From Lomentospora prolificans (Eukaryota > Ascomycota > Sordariomycetes > Microascales > Microascaceae): a stretch of 64,000 nucleotides of DNA. Below the pieces are notes generated by a model that made no database searches, was not told the origin of the DNA, and saw only the letters and a program-made list of their open reading frames with translations. The translations under genes were made by a program, and so were the position numbers. The stretch is taken from NCBI GenBank assembly GCA_029532625.1, contig JARFXM010000006.1, positions 1,860,001 through 1,924,000 on the forward strand, written 5' to 3'. Positions 33,439 through 47,100 of the stretch are shown in pieces (the first letter of the stretch is position 1; the number at the start of each line of letters is the position of its first letter).

Positions 33439-36412
33439 GGTTGCGGTTATCGGTTCGGAAAGGGAGAGAGACTGGGAACAGGGCCGGCGGTAAGTGGTGG
33501 GAAGTGGGCTTCTTGGGTGTTGGGGGTGGGAATTCTGGGGCTGTTCGGTCTTCCGCTTTCGAGATCCGCGAGGGCAAAATTATCGATTCCAGTCTGTGGA
33601 AAATTGTCTGGCGGGCAAAGAGGAAGGAGGGGTGCGTATTTGGTGGATTTTGGTGGGGTTCGCAAACTTCGCCGCTTGGCAATTGGGTGTGAGCGACTGT
33701 TAGGGTAAATTTAGCGTCCCGTCTGGTAGCAGCTGGCTCCAGGTGGTATCTCAGCAGCAGGAAACGCCCATGGACCACGACGTTGACGGTCCCATATTAT
33801 GGTTGAGCGTCCAGGAGTTGGACTGCACCAGGACATGCTTGCGGAACACAACCAAGGGCACTCGACGGAAGGATAGAGGCGCCGTAACAGAGGAGAACTC
33901 CAATTGTACACTGGTTTGAACCCCTCCCGAATGTCATGGTATTAGTGAGCTCAACCTCGTCGCTAGCCCCGGCTCGGGAGAATATTGTCCCTTAGACCAC
34001 TGAACTGAGCTGCTCTAGGATTAAAACTCCAGCAGATGTTTAACCCCGTGGACCAAATAGCTTGAGCGCCTTTATTCTTGCCAGCTTATTGGAGAGCCAA
34101 TAAGGTATTCTGCCTTCCAAGAACGTCGAATCTCGGGATCATCAAAACGGCCTGACTCATAGCTACATACATACAAGTACCGATGAGAATGCACATATTG
34201 GCATCATGGAAATGCAGTCACCCGGTCCCTCAACCGGCGTATGAAGTAATGATTATTTTCAAGGGTGATTAAATCTATCCAAGACGAGAGAGCATGAGGC
34301 CAAGAGCCCGTAAGGCAAGGTAAGGCCCCGGGTAACTCGGGAGAACATATTAGCTGGCTATGAGTAATAGATCTCGCCCAAAATGATAGAATAGTATGAA
34401 ATTTTCCCTTCCAAGAGCTGATGCTGGAACGCTAAAATATTCCTGGGGACCATGTCACATGAGAAGCTCCGAAGGGTGTTTGGCCAAATTTCGAGATGTC
34501 ATCTTAGCTCGTGACAACCAACGCGATGGCCCTCTCTTGCAGGTGAGATGGCCTGCTGCTGCCTAAGAGGGCTGATGTTAGGGCATGGTCAAGGATATCG
34601 GATACTCTGCGGGGGGTGTCCTCTATCCTTGAGACGGAGACCGATGGCCAGTGCTTCCCTGGTGCGCCCCGCAGATTGTAGACTTGGTCAATACAAGATG
34701 GGAACATTAGCGATGAAGAGCGGAAAGCGGTGTTGGTGACGGCGAGCTGGTGTGGCGAGGTTGACGCTGGAGCGCCAGCTGTGTGTGATCAATGGAAGTA
34801 GATTCTAAAGTTATAGGGGCCATATTCGGCCCTCAAGGGGCCCTGTCAGATTGGACTTGAGAGGCTGCTGGTCAGTGACACAACTGCCAACGAGATAATA
34901 CTCATCAATCTTCCTTCGCTGCAGGGGAACATTCTAGGGGGTTGTCGAGGCAGCCAAGGCTTAGATTGGACCTTCCTGGTCTCTCAATCTGGTCCGTTCA
35001 TGCATCAACATTTGAACTCAACCATGCACCTGATGATTGCTCGGAGTTGCCAACATCGGAGTCTGCCAACGCCAGTGGGGCTTTTGTCGGCGGTGCATTG
35101 CGTTGCGGCGGTGCTGGCGAACTTGAAGTCGATTTACTGTCCCCACCGCCACACGATGCCCTAGAATGTGGCTCGAGACAATGTAGATGGCGCAGTCTTC
35201 GTTGGGGATTTTAACACCCAGAGCTCTGCTCAGAAGCACAGTGAAAGAGAATTATATTCATCCATTGTCACGGTGAGGAGGGGGCGAACCGGGGGTATGC
35301 CGCCCGGCCTTTTCACACACAGTAGCCAGCGTCTGTAAGCTTCTAATTAGGGTGTAATACTTCTTTTCAGCGCAGCGGACTCTTCAATCACCATCACACT
35401 CCACCAGCACGCTTCAAAGGAAGGAACATGACAGAGCTAGGACCCAAGGAGGCCGCAGGTATCAAGCAAGTAAAGGTACAACGCTGTCGGAAGACGGTAC
35501 GAGCACCAGACGGCTGGCATTTCAACCGCTTTCGAACCCTATTGTCCTGATGATCATTCTGGCCAAATTTATATTTATATTTATTTTTTTTTCCCCAATT
35601 TATTTGATTTACTTTTCAGCACTTTTGGAACCAGGACATGAAATCAGAAGCGCAAAACAGTATCATATAGCGGGTGAAAATAAAAATCTCGAGCGCCGAT
35701 AATAATAGCCACACGGAGGTTCTGTCGCGTAAGATTTATGGCGAAAGTCGATGTATTATAATGCTTAAATTTTGACATTCTTGACCCGGGGACGAGAGGG
35801 ACGAGAAACAATGCAAGTACCGTGGTCATCTGGGTACACGCGTGGTTCGCATCTCTTGACAAGCCGCCTTCTGCGTCCAGTTGCTCCAGGCAGAGCACAC
35901 CCTGGTCCGACCCAGACTTGGACGTTTCCTGAGTGCTGATTCCTTGTAATACTTGTAGTTCGACTCCTGCACTTGTCTGTTCCAACTGACTTGTGACAAC
36001 GACAATCGACAAAATCCGGTCCCAACGGCATCATTGCTATCGCATCATTGCTATCAATCCGCCGGGCTATGCCATCCGGCCTCTAATCGCCAGAGTCACA
36101 GGATACCTTGCCCTCTTAAGGTCTCTCCTAAGCCCCTGATCCGTCCCTAGCTTTGTTGCGCGCTCCAGCTGTCTCACACCATCGCTGGATCATTTTTGAT
36201 CACACCTCCCTCTAACGCCTCGCCGGCGCTTCGCATGACCAGCTCCAACCCTGATCTGTACCATCACACACACTTAACCCGAGCTTCCACATCCCGTCGC
36301 CTGCCCCAGACAAGCTCTTCCCCCCTGACATAGACTCCTCTGCTCGCGGGTCAGATACTCCTTTGCTGTCGTCATAGGTCTCTGCTGCTTTCAGGCTATA
36401 ACGTCTTGCAGC
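33439..36412. other. 3.0-kb gene-free region between eif3m and the Chk2 kinase gene
   Basis: Divergent upstream region of both genes. A tRNA-like sequence (A-box and weak B-box matches) lies on the minus strand at about 33911-34020. No supported protein gene; ORFs are short and patternless. Confidence 0.5.
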
Positions 36413-38756
36413 ATGGCCCCAAACTCTGAAAAGAGTCAATTGAAGCGCCCTCGAGTGAGTTCTGATTTGTCTAGATTTTCCTTACTTGTGCCAGCGCTTC
36501 GCGATAACCTCTTTTCCGATGTGTTGCGTTTGGATTTGGGTCTTCCTTCCTAACCGTCCGTGGTTCATCAAGGGCTCGCTTCCCGAAAACGACGTCGACC
36601 CCAAGAGGACTCGGCGGTCGGAGAGGGACGATGATTCATCCGCCGACGAACAAAACGCTTCTCTAGCGAACAAGCAGCTGAAAAAGCCCCAACAACAACA
36701 GCCAACCCCAGCAACCGTGGCCGAGGATTCAATAGAGCTTCGCAAGGAGGAGACCGCCACCCCGCCAGGTGGACGGCCGAGTCAAGTCTCGCATCGCGAT
36801 CCTGACGAGCGATATCCTCAATCCAGCGCCTACTCATCACCTCCCCTTCAAGATACCCAAGCCGTTTCCACCCAGCAGATCGAAGCCCAGCTCGCCCTCT
36901 CCGATGAGGTGGACGATGAGGTCAAGGAGGGCGTGTGGGGATACCTATTCCCCCTTGATACTCGCTATGGCGGCAGGTGCCTTGTTATGAAGAAGCGCCC
37001 TGCTTGCGCATCGCCATCCGAGCAAAAGGACTACAGGAAGGGCAAGTCACCTGCGGCAAAAGGCACAAAATGCACCTCAGGCGGGTATCTTATCGGGCGC
37101 CATCCCGAGTGTGGTAAGCGCTCCCTCTCGTATTTCCCATCTCTGCATCCCGCTCGCTCTGTGAGCCTCCGAAACGGACGACACGGTCCTTAGAGCAAGA
37201 CACTAACTGCGCCAGACATTGTGATTGACGACCCCATTGTATCTAATCGCCACTGCCTTTTCTTTACCGAACACAAAGCTACCGATACCGTCGTAGTCCT
37301 GGAAGACCTCTCGAGCAACGGCACGTTTGTCAACGAGGCCATCATTGGCCGGAATCGACGGAGAGAACTAGAGGAGCACGACGAGATCGCAGTCCTCGAC
37401 AAGGCGCGCTTTATTTTCCGGTATCCAAAGACCCGCCAAACGAGCGCCTTTTCCCAACAGTATACCCTGCAGCAGAAGCTTGGAAAGGGACATTTTGCGG
37501 AAGTCTACCTCTGTACGGAAAAGTCTACTGGTCACCGCTACGCTGTCAAAGTATTCACCAAGCACCCCGGCCAGGAGGACAAAACAACAACCGAGGGCCT
37601 CCAACAAGAGATTGCGGTGCTCATGGGTGTAAATCATCCCAACGTACTCTGCCTCAAGGACACCTTCAATGAGAAGAAGGCGGTCTATTTGGTCCTTGAG
37701 CTGGCCCCGGAAGGAGAACTCTTCAACCTCATTGTTTCCAAACAGAAGCTCAGTGAAGATGAGACGCGGAAATTGTTCATTCAGCTTTTCAACGGAGTCA
37801 AGTATCTGGTAAGTTTGCTTCCCTGTTGTGTTTACATAAATGGCGCGACTAACATAAGCACGCGCAGCACGACCGGAATATTGTACATCGAGATATCAAG
37901 CCGGAGAATATACTCATGGTAGACAAGGATCTCCACGCCAAGCTTGCTGATTTCGGGTTGGCCAAGATCATCGGCGAAGAGTCATTCACCACTACTCTCT
38001 GCGGAACCCCAAGCTACGTGGCTCCCGAAATTCTGGCAGACGCAAGGCACCGAAAATACACCAAGGCGGTAGACATCTGGTCACTTGGTGTGGTCCTCTA
38101 TATTTGCTTGTGCGGTTTCCCGCCTTTCTCCGATGAGTTGTATTCGAAGGACTTCCCTTTCACGTTACGGCAACAGATCAGGAGCGGTCGCTTTGACTAC
38201 CCGTCGCCGTACTGGGACTCTGTTGGTGACCCAGCCCGTGAGTCACATTCCGAGGATGCCTCTTGCCTCTCGTCGTATCCCCACCTACTTGGAATAGACT
38301 ACTAACCTACTTTTGGTCATAGTTGACTTGATTGACAGCATGTTGGTCGTTGATCCTGAGCGCAGGTTCACCATCGACCAGTGCTTGAACCACCCCTGGA
38401 TCACTCAGAGCATGCCCGGCGTCAACGATAGCACCGGTGGTTTGGTTGGTGGTATCGCCGGTCTGGATGTCAACCGCCGAGGAGTCACCCGTGAAAGGAC
38501 GCTTCTGAGCTCCCTTAACACTGTTCAGGTTGCCACGAGAATCCCAGGAGGTGACAAGACCGTGCCCGTCTCAGTCTTTGCCAAGAACGAGTACAAGAAC
38601 CTGGTGAATGCCGGAAACAGGGAAGTCGACCCTGCACACGAGCGCGATGCCGGCGAGTTCATCGAGATGGGCGGTAAGGGTGACCAGCCCCTGTTCGGCG
38701 ACGACGACAACAGCATCTACCCAGGAGCGGACATTGCCGCTTCTAGGAAGAACTAA
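36413..38756 (+). CDS. prd-4: FHA-domain checkpoint kinase, PRD-4/Chk2/Rad53 family
   Basis: Five exons: 36413-36454, 36573-37113, 37216-37808, 37868-38237 and 38323-38756, giving 659 residues. A polar N-terminal region to about 130 contains a few Ser/Thr-Gln sites (TQQ, SQ) that could be ATM/ATR targets. The FHA domain (about 136-265) has GRH and SNRH phosphothreonine-binding signatures and LSSNGTFVN. The kinase domain (about 277-580) shows the Gly loop LGKGHFAEV, AVK (Lys306), HRDIKPEN (Asp401), DFG (Asp420) and APE. A C-terminal tail follows. FHA then CAMK-type kinase is the Chk2/Cds1 layout; in Neurospora this is PRD-4, which acts in the DNA-damage and translation-stress response and resets the clock. 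Exon 1 encodes only 14 residues, and the first acceptor (catcaag at 36572) is the least certain border. Confidence 0.93.
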
Positions 38757-40312
38757 GCAAAGCGCGGAGGGCAGGCGTGATTCCAAGTAGACTGCCGTTC
38801 CTGTTTGTCTGTTTCCTAGTGTATCTCTCTGCTTTTAGGGCTACATGTAATCTTGCGGTCGGGGCACATGGAGTTTGCATCATCTTGCTTATACATACTT
38901 GGGGTTTTCGCTTTTCTCCATCGGTCATATCTACCACAGAGCTTGTCCTAAGGAAAAAAAGGTCTAAGAATGGGGGAATGGACTCGGAGCTAATTGCTAC
39001 TCTGCTTTACATCGTGTTTCTTGTTACCTTTGCTTGGAGTCTTTCTCTTGGTTTCCCCCCCCCCCCCCCCTTTTTTCTTTTTCTGATTTCCTCCTTCAAA
39101 CATTCTTCCCGGCTTGTTGTCCCTCACGTCTTCCGTCTCATTTAAGGTTGAGACTGCCTTGCTGTCAAGACTTTGCACTTTTACACTTTGACCTAAACGT
39201 GTGGCGTTTTGGGGATGGGGTCATTGCCTGGTTGGAATGGGAAACCAAAAGAAATCGGGAAAAGGGGGAGCATGGTGGTGTCAAGTAATATGGAGACTCC
39301 ATCGGGACCAGGAATATGACTGATGTACACCTGGTGCATACATTGCGGGCATAGGTCTCTTTAGCTATACGGCCAAGGTCTTGGTTGAGGGTTCTGGTCT
39401 TGGCCTTGGCCCTCGAATCAATATATAACGGTTTTTAGATAGACATTGGTACTATTTAGACCCTATCAAAAGTTGATAGTTTCTGCTGTTGTACTTTGAT
39501 CATACAAGCCAATAGATATATAGCCTGGAGAGCATATCTCAATTAGTAGTTATAGTAGCGTGCTCTCAATAAAGGTGGTGGTGCCTTGACAAAAGCGATG
39601 GCTGGGAGAGCAGACAATTTGAAGGATCATCACAAAACGAGTGGTCCAGCGGAGCCCTCGATTACGATAAGAAGCGGCCAGTGTTTTGAAAAGAAGGGAA
39701 AGGAAAGACAAAGAAGACATTCTGATGGGTTATGGGAGACAGAGAGCCAGCGACTCCACGTCACATTCCAACAAGAATGAAGCTAAGGATTTCTGGAGAC
39801 TCACCAGGGTAGACGCGGTTGTCATTCAGAGGTTCACAGGTAGCTAGCCAAACGCAAAGGCAGCTAGCCAAAGGAGGCACACCTTGATCTGCAGTATAAA
39901 CGGAACGAGGACACGAGGATCCACGGCGGGAAGGGGACGATTGACGGGATAAGCAAACCCTCCTAACTTTCCTTCTCTTGCCCAGCAACAAGCCGAAACA
40001 AATACTAATACTATCATAACCCCAACAACAACAAAGAAAAAAAATAAAAAAGGAATAGCAGACCAAGACTAAAGCCGCCCCGTGTCATATCTGCATATCA
40101 TTACACTTCTCATTAAGACTCATCATTACAACCTTTCTCCCCTATTCGACGTAATATAAGATGATGATGAGGTAGAAGAACCACCGTCACGCTGGCTGGT
40201 GGACGCCCTCACGCTCGGGCGATCAACGCCGACGACATCCGCCGTCGCTGCCAGTATGAGATACGGAATAGCATAGATTGAGCGTGCCAAGCCTCTCCAG
40301 CCATGTAGCTCC
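38757..40312. other. Convergent intergenic region (prd-4 / csx2)
   Basis: 3' flanks of two convergent genes with a C16 run (39055-39070) followed by T6. No supported gene in 1.5 kb. Confidence 0.5.
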
Positions 40313-43300
40313 CTATCTTTCGGGGATGGGTGACTTGGCCAGACGCCCGCCGGCGCTGACACGCTTCTGGAGGCGGGCCTCTTTATCGCGTTGGAGCTTT
40401 TGTTCTTGGCTTAGACTGACGCTGTTAGAGTGTGGCATGAGACCTTCTCCTGACATGCCCGCCGCTCGGCCACGCTTCATCTCGATATATTGAGCAGCGC
40501 TTCGGCTGAGAGGGAAAGCCGGTAGAGTCGCTGGGATTTCAGCGCCATTCTGGATGAGTAGCTCCGCGATGGGGAAGGGTACTGGCTTTGAACCAGGGTC
40601 CCCAACGGGCTGCCCTGGAGCTGTAGGCGACGGCGAGGCAGGGTCGGCAGCAGCCAGCGCTAGGTACACTGAATGGGTCCCGCGGGATCTGTCCGTCACG
40701 TTTGGGTTCGCTCTGAGCGCTAAGGCGTACAGAATTTGCTGCATATCGCTCTTCTTGATAGCCGCCAACAAAGTTTCGTCGGGCGTACCATAGCGCGAAA
40801 GAGTGGGAGATATCGGCTCAACATACGCCCGCTCAACATATTTGGCTGTGATGAACTTGAGCCGTTGCTCCCTGGTCGCCTGAGCAGTCGGTTTCAGAGA
40901 CTGGTCGAGCCTCGCTTCCCAAATCATGTTCGAAACGCGGTTACCCACAAGGAGTAGCAGCTCGACGATATCTGGCGTAAACGAAGTAATGTCGAGCGTG
41001 AGCGAACGAACCTTGCTGATGTGCGTACCCAAGGACCGATGAATACCGCTACACTCGATACACAGAATTATGGCCAAATTGATGGAAACCCACTCCACCT
41101 TGGATCCGGATCCGCAATCGGCACACCAGTTGTTTCCCTTATCGCTGTCGCGCAGCATCTGCAGCAGCTTGTCAGGGTCCTCTTCGAAGTTGGAACTGAC
41201 GCTCCTATTCGTTGAAGGCCGATTTGCGACGGTGGTGCGTCGTGAGGGAATACCAGAAGAGTTGCCATGGGAAGTATAGGGGACCATGTGGTGATGGGGA
41301 CTCTTTCCGGTCAAAATGGATGTGATGTCTCGCTTAAAGGAACTGCCCGACTCAACTGGGGCCAGCGTCGACTCTGGTTTCTCTCTTAGGCCGCGACCTT
41401 CCACGGCGCTCTGGAGAGCGTTATTGATTGACAGGATCCACGAATTCATGTCATCCTCAGAGGTAGCTTGGTAGACACGTTTAAAGTTGGGAGTGATGAC
41501 CTCAAAGCAGAAACGACGCTCAGCGTTACGCGCTTCTCTGACGGATGCCATTCTTAAATCGATCGGGTCCATGTGAAGATCGAGCTTTTGTTTCCAGTTA
41601 CTATACTCGGAAAGCTTTCCTTGGTCAAGAACGATCCAGAATCTATTAAATATGAGCATACGGTCAAGGTTTTATCCTGGCATGGGTACTTACTTGTGCC
41701 AACCAGCCTTGAGTTGGGCCCTGGGGTCCACGTGGCTTCCCGGGCGGCTGAGAGCCCATAGTAGGCCTTCTTTCCTCTGAGATGCAGACCGTCCCGAGTT
41801 GTTCATCTGGCCATAGTCACGCTCTTCGAGATCGCGAATTCCTTTGAACTTGGAGTTTTGGACCGCGGCCGCAGCAGCGGTAGTCTGAGTGGCACTACCG
41901 GGCGACCTTGAGAGCTCCGCTGCACTTACCGAGCCTCCAGCTCCCGGGTTCGTGGTGTTAGCAGACCTCCATTGAGAGCCTGTGCTATCGGCACGACCGA
42001 GCTCTGTGTCCGAGTGAGATTGATACCCCCCCCCGTTCGAAGTCGTGGACGGCGCAGGGGGGAAGTTCGCGGCAACCGGCTCGGGTTCCACGTAGGACAA
42101 GTTACTCTTTTCAAGCAGCCGGCGCTTCTCCTCTCGCTCCCGTCTTTGGTATTGATATTCCTTGTCGGCCTCATGAACCTCACTTGACAGCGCTTCGAGC
42201 TGGGGGAGTAGAGAGTCAATCTTCTTCGCAGTGGCTAGGAATCCTTGCGTCTGGGCATCGGCATATTTAGTAAGGTGCGAAAGCACTTCTTGCTCTTTTC
42301 GGCCGCCATGGAGATCCTGCATAAAACTCGAGTAATCAAAACGCTTCAGCTCAAAGTTTCGCCGTTTCGTCTGGTACTTGGTATCGCTTTCCGCGAGCTT
42401 CTTAGCCTTGACGGAGTCATGTCGCTGGCCTAAATATCGAGAAACGTAATTGTAGTAGTCTTTGCTCTCCTCTTCAAAATCCCTCTTCTTGGAATCCGCC
42501 TGCTTGATGTCGTGGATGTAGAGTTTGTTTAGGGGCTCAATGATGATTTTTTGCAAGTTTGACGTGTTTTGCCGCTCGTAGAAGAGAATCTCCCGAGCGA
42601 TCTTGTCGAAATAGTGATCGATCACGGGCTGTACGGCATTGGCGTTGGTGCTGGAAGCGTCGCGCAAAGCTTCCATGAAGGCCGCGAGCGCATCGTTGGC
42701 TTCGGTCTGGGCATTGTACGCTTGCTCTGCTCGCTTGAGGACGCGCTTTAACTTGACGCGCATATTTCCCGTCTTTTGTTCCAGCGCCTTAATCGTGGCT
42801 CGGAACAAGGGGCCATCGTCTGCGACAGTCACATCGTCGGCTGGCTTCGGGCAGGCTACATCAACCTTTACGGGCTCGCGCACCACCGGGGCAGGACCCG
42901 GCTGGCCAGGCTGTGTAGCGGGGGGTGGCGCTATCGCAGCAAGAGGTAAACCGCTTATGCTCGGTTCGTGGATCGGTGCGAGGGGCGATACAGGTTCGTC
43001 CTGGTCTACCGTACTCACACGGGAGTCGACAGTTTGGGATGACACGGCTCTCGCCTTTGGAGGCGAGGCCAGCAGCAAAGGGGGGGACAGGCGAGGAGGG
43101 GTTGCTAATGGATAATGGGGGGTCTGGAAGAATTCACGTTAGAGCATGAAGGATCCGAAAAGCAGGCCCGAGGGTACTTACTTGACACCCAGTAGGAAAA
43201 GCTCGCTAGGGTATTGAAGCAGTTCGCGTGTGGATTATACTCAACAAACTGGATTGTGTTAGCGATTGTAACTGGAAACGTGGCGGTAATATATGGGAAG

Positions 43301-44101
43301 ACGTACGCTGCACGAATTCTTCCAACCAACGCCTCTATCGTCTCCAGGCCTTGGTGGCTTCCACTTCCACTTCCACTCGAAGGTGACGGAGGAGCTCCCG
43401 TCGGTCGTGTAATCCCCAACCAAAGCAACATTTGAGTTCTTATGGAGGTTCGGGTCGGCGTTGAACTCGCGGGTGACTAGGTTCTCTACTTCTTTGGGTG
43501 TGGTGGCGTACACGTACGTAAGGGCATTGATGCGTGTGTCTGGTAAGGGTACATTGGCATCAGGAGCAGTCGTAGGAGGACGACGGAGTATGAAGGTGAA
43601 GGTAAAGATTAGCTCGTCATCATTCGTGACTTTAAGTAGGAAGTCGGGTGATCCACTCGAGGAATCTGGGTCCTGTTTGTCAAGCACACGGCGGTCAGTA
43701 TCGGGCCAGCGGTAGAGCGTTGCGCCGAGGATCACTAGTCGGTTGGAAGAAAAGGAATTCGAACCTGGACAAACTCGATCGGACTGCTCTCTCCGATCGA
43801 CCGGGTAACAGAGAGACGCGAGGCAGGAAAGCCATTTGGAACGATGTTTATCGTTGACGAACGGCGGCGACTAGATATTACCAGGGAGGAGATTGTGACT
43901 ACAAGGGAAAATGCGATCAGCGGCCGCCGTCGCTGCGATAGATTTGTGAAGGGCAGAGCGGTTGTAGCAGTGTGCCAACCGATAGGCCAGCGCAACAGGC
44001 TTTGGTCGCAGATTAGACAAGGGGGTAGCCGACTTACAGCGATTCTGGTCTCTGAGGTAGAGGGCGCCACCCTCGTCGGGCCTACTTGAGATATTGCCCA
44101 T
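40313..44101 (-). CDS. csx2: BAR-PH-ArfGAP protein of the Csx2/centaurin family
   Basis: Six exons on the minus strand: 44038-44101, 43765-43898, 43307-43672, 43182-43248, 41697-43104 and 40313-41645, giving 1123 residues. The start MGNISSRPDEGGALYLRDQN is typical of fungal Csx2. A beta-rich N-terminal module follows. A BAR-type helical region spans about 305-530 (FRATIKALEQKTGNMRVKL). A split PH domain lies at about 655-760 (GWHKFWIVLDQGKL). The ArfGAP zinc finger has Cys853, Cys856, Cys874 and Cys877 in WCADC and CIEC, with the catalytic Arg882 in GIHRSLG. Ankyrin-like helices follow (DETLLAAIKKSD). The protein should stimulate Arf GTP hydrolysis at curved membranes. The exon 4/5 join needs the cattag acceptor at 43105; a nearer ttccag would shift the frame. 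Confidence 0.9.
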
Positions 44102-47100
44102 GGCGATGGACGAAGCAGGCTGCAGACGTGAAGCAAGGGCGGAAGGAGAAAACGATGGCGGCGGGCCGCAAAGTTAACTTGGGAAGTTACGCGGAGATGG
44201 CGGAGTTCAAAAGAGGATACAGGGCTTTGCAGTGTAGGCGCCAGCCCACGGAATGAATAAGCGACGACTGGCCTCGTCGAGAAAACGGTTTGGCCCAGGA
44301 TCGATATATCCGGGGCAAGAACAGAGGTTGTCGAAGGGGGCGCTTGTATTAGTAGTGTGCCAGAATCCTCACAGCCTCAAGCCTGTGCAAGAGGGGAGAG
44401 CAACTGCACCCTGCGCAGCGGGCAATCAGAGTGATAACGATTTTTCTATTTGTTTTCTGTACCCGGGGGGGGGTTTTTTTTTCTTCCCTCTTGGTTCTTT
44501 GGTTTCGCGGTGGTAGCGTTGCCAACGGGTCCTCGATCGCGGACAAGGTTGCTGCTAAGGAAATAAATGGCGCGGGGCAGAAGCACTTGAGGTGATGGAC
44601 ATGAAGGTTCTGGTGGAGGCGGTTATTCTTAGGCTAGCCTATCAAGGCGGTGTGTGGTGTGTCGGGGTGCGAGTGGATAGGCACTGGAGGCTTTGGATCA
44701 ATTCCAGGGGACCAGGCACTTGCTTCGTAACTGCAAGGAGAACTGAGGGGTGATTTATGCAGGACCACAGGCCGAACTCTGTTAAGAGGTTATGATGTCC
44801 TGGGACGTGGTTGGCACTAGGCACACGGGGAATGAGGGGAACGTATCGAGTTTGAGGAGATGATGTTGAGGAGCCGACTAGTAGCGGAAAGATCGACAAG
44901 GTAGGGCAAGTCCACAGAAGGGTAGAGAACCATCAATGAAGCGAAGCAGCTGCCCTCAATCAAACGCAAGCCAAGCATAATCGGAGGAGTTGGTTAATGG
45001 TATTGGAAATACCTTCGTAGTCTAGCTTGGAAGAGCTCCACCGTAATAGTGGCAGGCAGCATCCGTGGGGTGGCCCCGTCGATTGATTGATCCAATGTAC
45101 CTTGGCATGGTCCGAAGTATTATTATAATGGATCCGGATCATACAATCCAGACTGGACCTTTGGAGCCCTGGTTCGCAAATCTCAATTTCAAGACAAGTG
45201 CGTCCTTGTGCTGTGTGCTGCCGCTCCATCGCTGGAGGAGCAGCAGGGCACATCATTGGTTCTACAGTCACGGAGACTGCCAGCAGGTGGTGAGAAGGTT
45301 TGGTGGACTGCTCATGTTCCACGTACAGTGTTTAGTCCCCAGGCCGTTGGGGCTGTTTAGTGACGTCGGGTTCTTGTGCTCGTGCGGCAGCTGGCGACAT
45401 GTAGTCTGTAATTTAGACGGATGCACACTGTACACGGATAGCTTCATTTACACAACACTTGATTGATCCATCTCACTACATATGTGAACAAGTATTGCTG
45501 CGACTCTACCTCGGATTGGATGTAGCGCTACGTCCACCTCTTTCTAGAAAATGTGCATGCCTCCACAAAGTATGTCGCCGAGCCCAGGTTTCGGAGCAGT
45601 TCGCCTAAAGTAAAATAATCGGAGGTACTCGCCCCGCTCGCAGTTCTCCTGGTTCTCGTGCGGCACCGTCCTTGCGTGTGATCCAGGGAAAGGCTCAGGA
45701 CCTTGCAAAGTATTAGTGTAGTGCCCACCACCTCTCGTGAGAGACATGGAGTTAGGTCATGTCGGCATGCATCATTAGATGCAGCCCAGATGCTGAGCAC
45801 AGGACAAATGAAAGGGATACGTTTACAGAAAAGGAGCCAACATCTAAACTGGACGTTATGGCTAGCTCGTAGGGATAGTACTTCGGGTCACGACACCGTG
45901 GCCATGCGTGGGCCGAGATGCGAACAAAATACGACCCTTCACACCGAAGGATCGATGAAAAGCGTGCGTCGCTCCTGAGGGTGCAATGGCTGCTTCGTAT
46001 CTCTCGTGTACAGTTGGACATAAACTGTAGGGCTTGTGATCTCGCACCTATTCATGAATATTAATAGTGCTTTACGTTCTTGCCAGGCGGCAGGCAGTGC
46101 TGGAAGATGGGATCCTGTTGATATTGATCCCCTCGTGACAGGGACCACGGACCTCGAACCTGGGCCAGGTGCCCGCTTCTTTCAACTGGGACTGAATCTG
46201 AGGGTCCGGACTGACCAGCTCATGTGCCGTTGACTTTTCGGGACTCTTCCGTCATTTGATTCGGTCCACGGCTCTAGTGTTTGGGTCATGGCCGGGAGGT
46301 GATCCAACCCGTGTTTAATGAGTCGCCTTGGACGATGGCGTTCAAAGGTGAGAAGTAATGGACTATGGAGTCGACCTTGGTATATTTTGTTTTACTTGTT
46401 TTCCCTTTCCTCGTATCGTCTCACCCCAAATACAATCCGATAGGACGTGCTACAATCTTCACGCGCTTGGCTTGCCTCCTTCGCCGCTTTCTCTGCCTCG
46501 CGCAAGTGTATGTAGTACTCTCCAGCGAGGCCCTCGGTTTCGCTTTACTCCGCCCTCTGGCGTCGTCATCTTCTATCTTCAGAAACACAAATTTTATGGG
46601 AAGGCGAGCAGCACAGCCGTTCCAGCCAGCGGCCTCACGGGCCATGGTCGGCATAGCTGGCTCAATTCAGCGGGGCATCTTCAAGCCATGCGCCACTGTC
46701 TCTCCCTGCAATTTCAGCATGGTGGTCTGACCATACAATCAATATTGATTCCACTTGGACATCTGGCGTATTAATGAATCGAGATTGGCATAGGTCGCAG
46801 GCCCATAGTTGCCCTGGGCTCGAGCTCCTTCGAACTCAATTCAGTTAAAGCCACCTACCATGTGCAATAGAAAATTTCAGGAACGTCTTTGAATTAAGCC
46901 CTAGTAAATAGTGGTCGAGGTGGTTGAGGATGAATATAGACTGGCTCTGACCTGAGAAGCTCAGGAATGATACCTCTGGTTAGGTGGTTTTGTTCTACAC
47001 TTAAGAAAGCCCTGAAGTGTTCCAATGGGAATGGAAGAAAAAGCAGTTGAGCCCTCAATGCATGGATTCACTGAAGCCAATGCCAGCTAGAAATGGATCT

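Noticed and set aside
33711..33911. 66-codon minus-strand ORF beside the tRNA-like sequence
   Set aside because: No start context or domain; if the SINE idea holds it would be element sequence rather than a gene.
41690..43078. BAR-region ORF as a gene separate from the ArfGAP ORF
   Set aside because: A gtaagt donor and aatag acceptor join the two exactly within the PH domain (GWHK-FWIVLD), so they are one csx2 gene.
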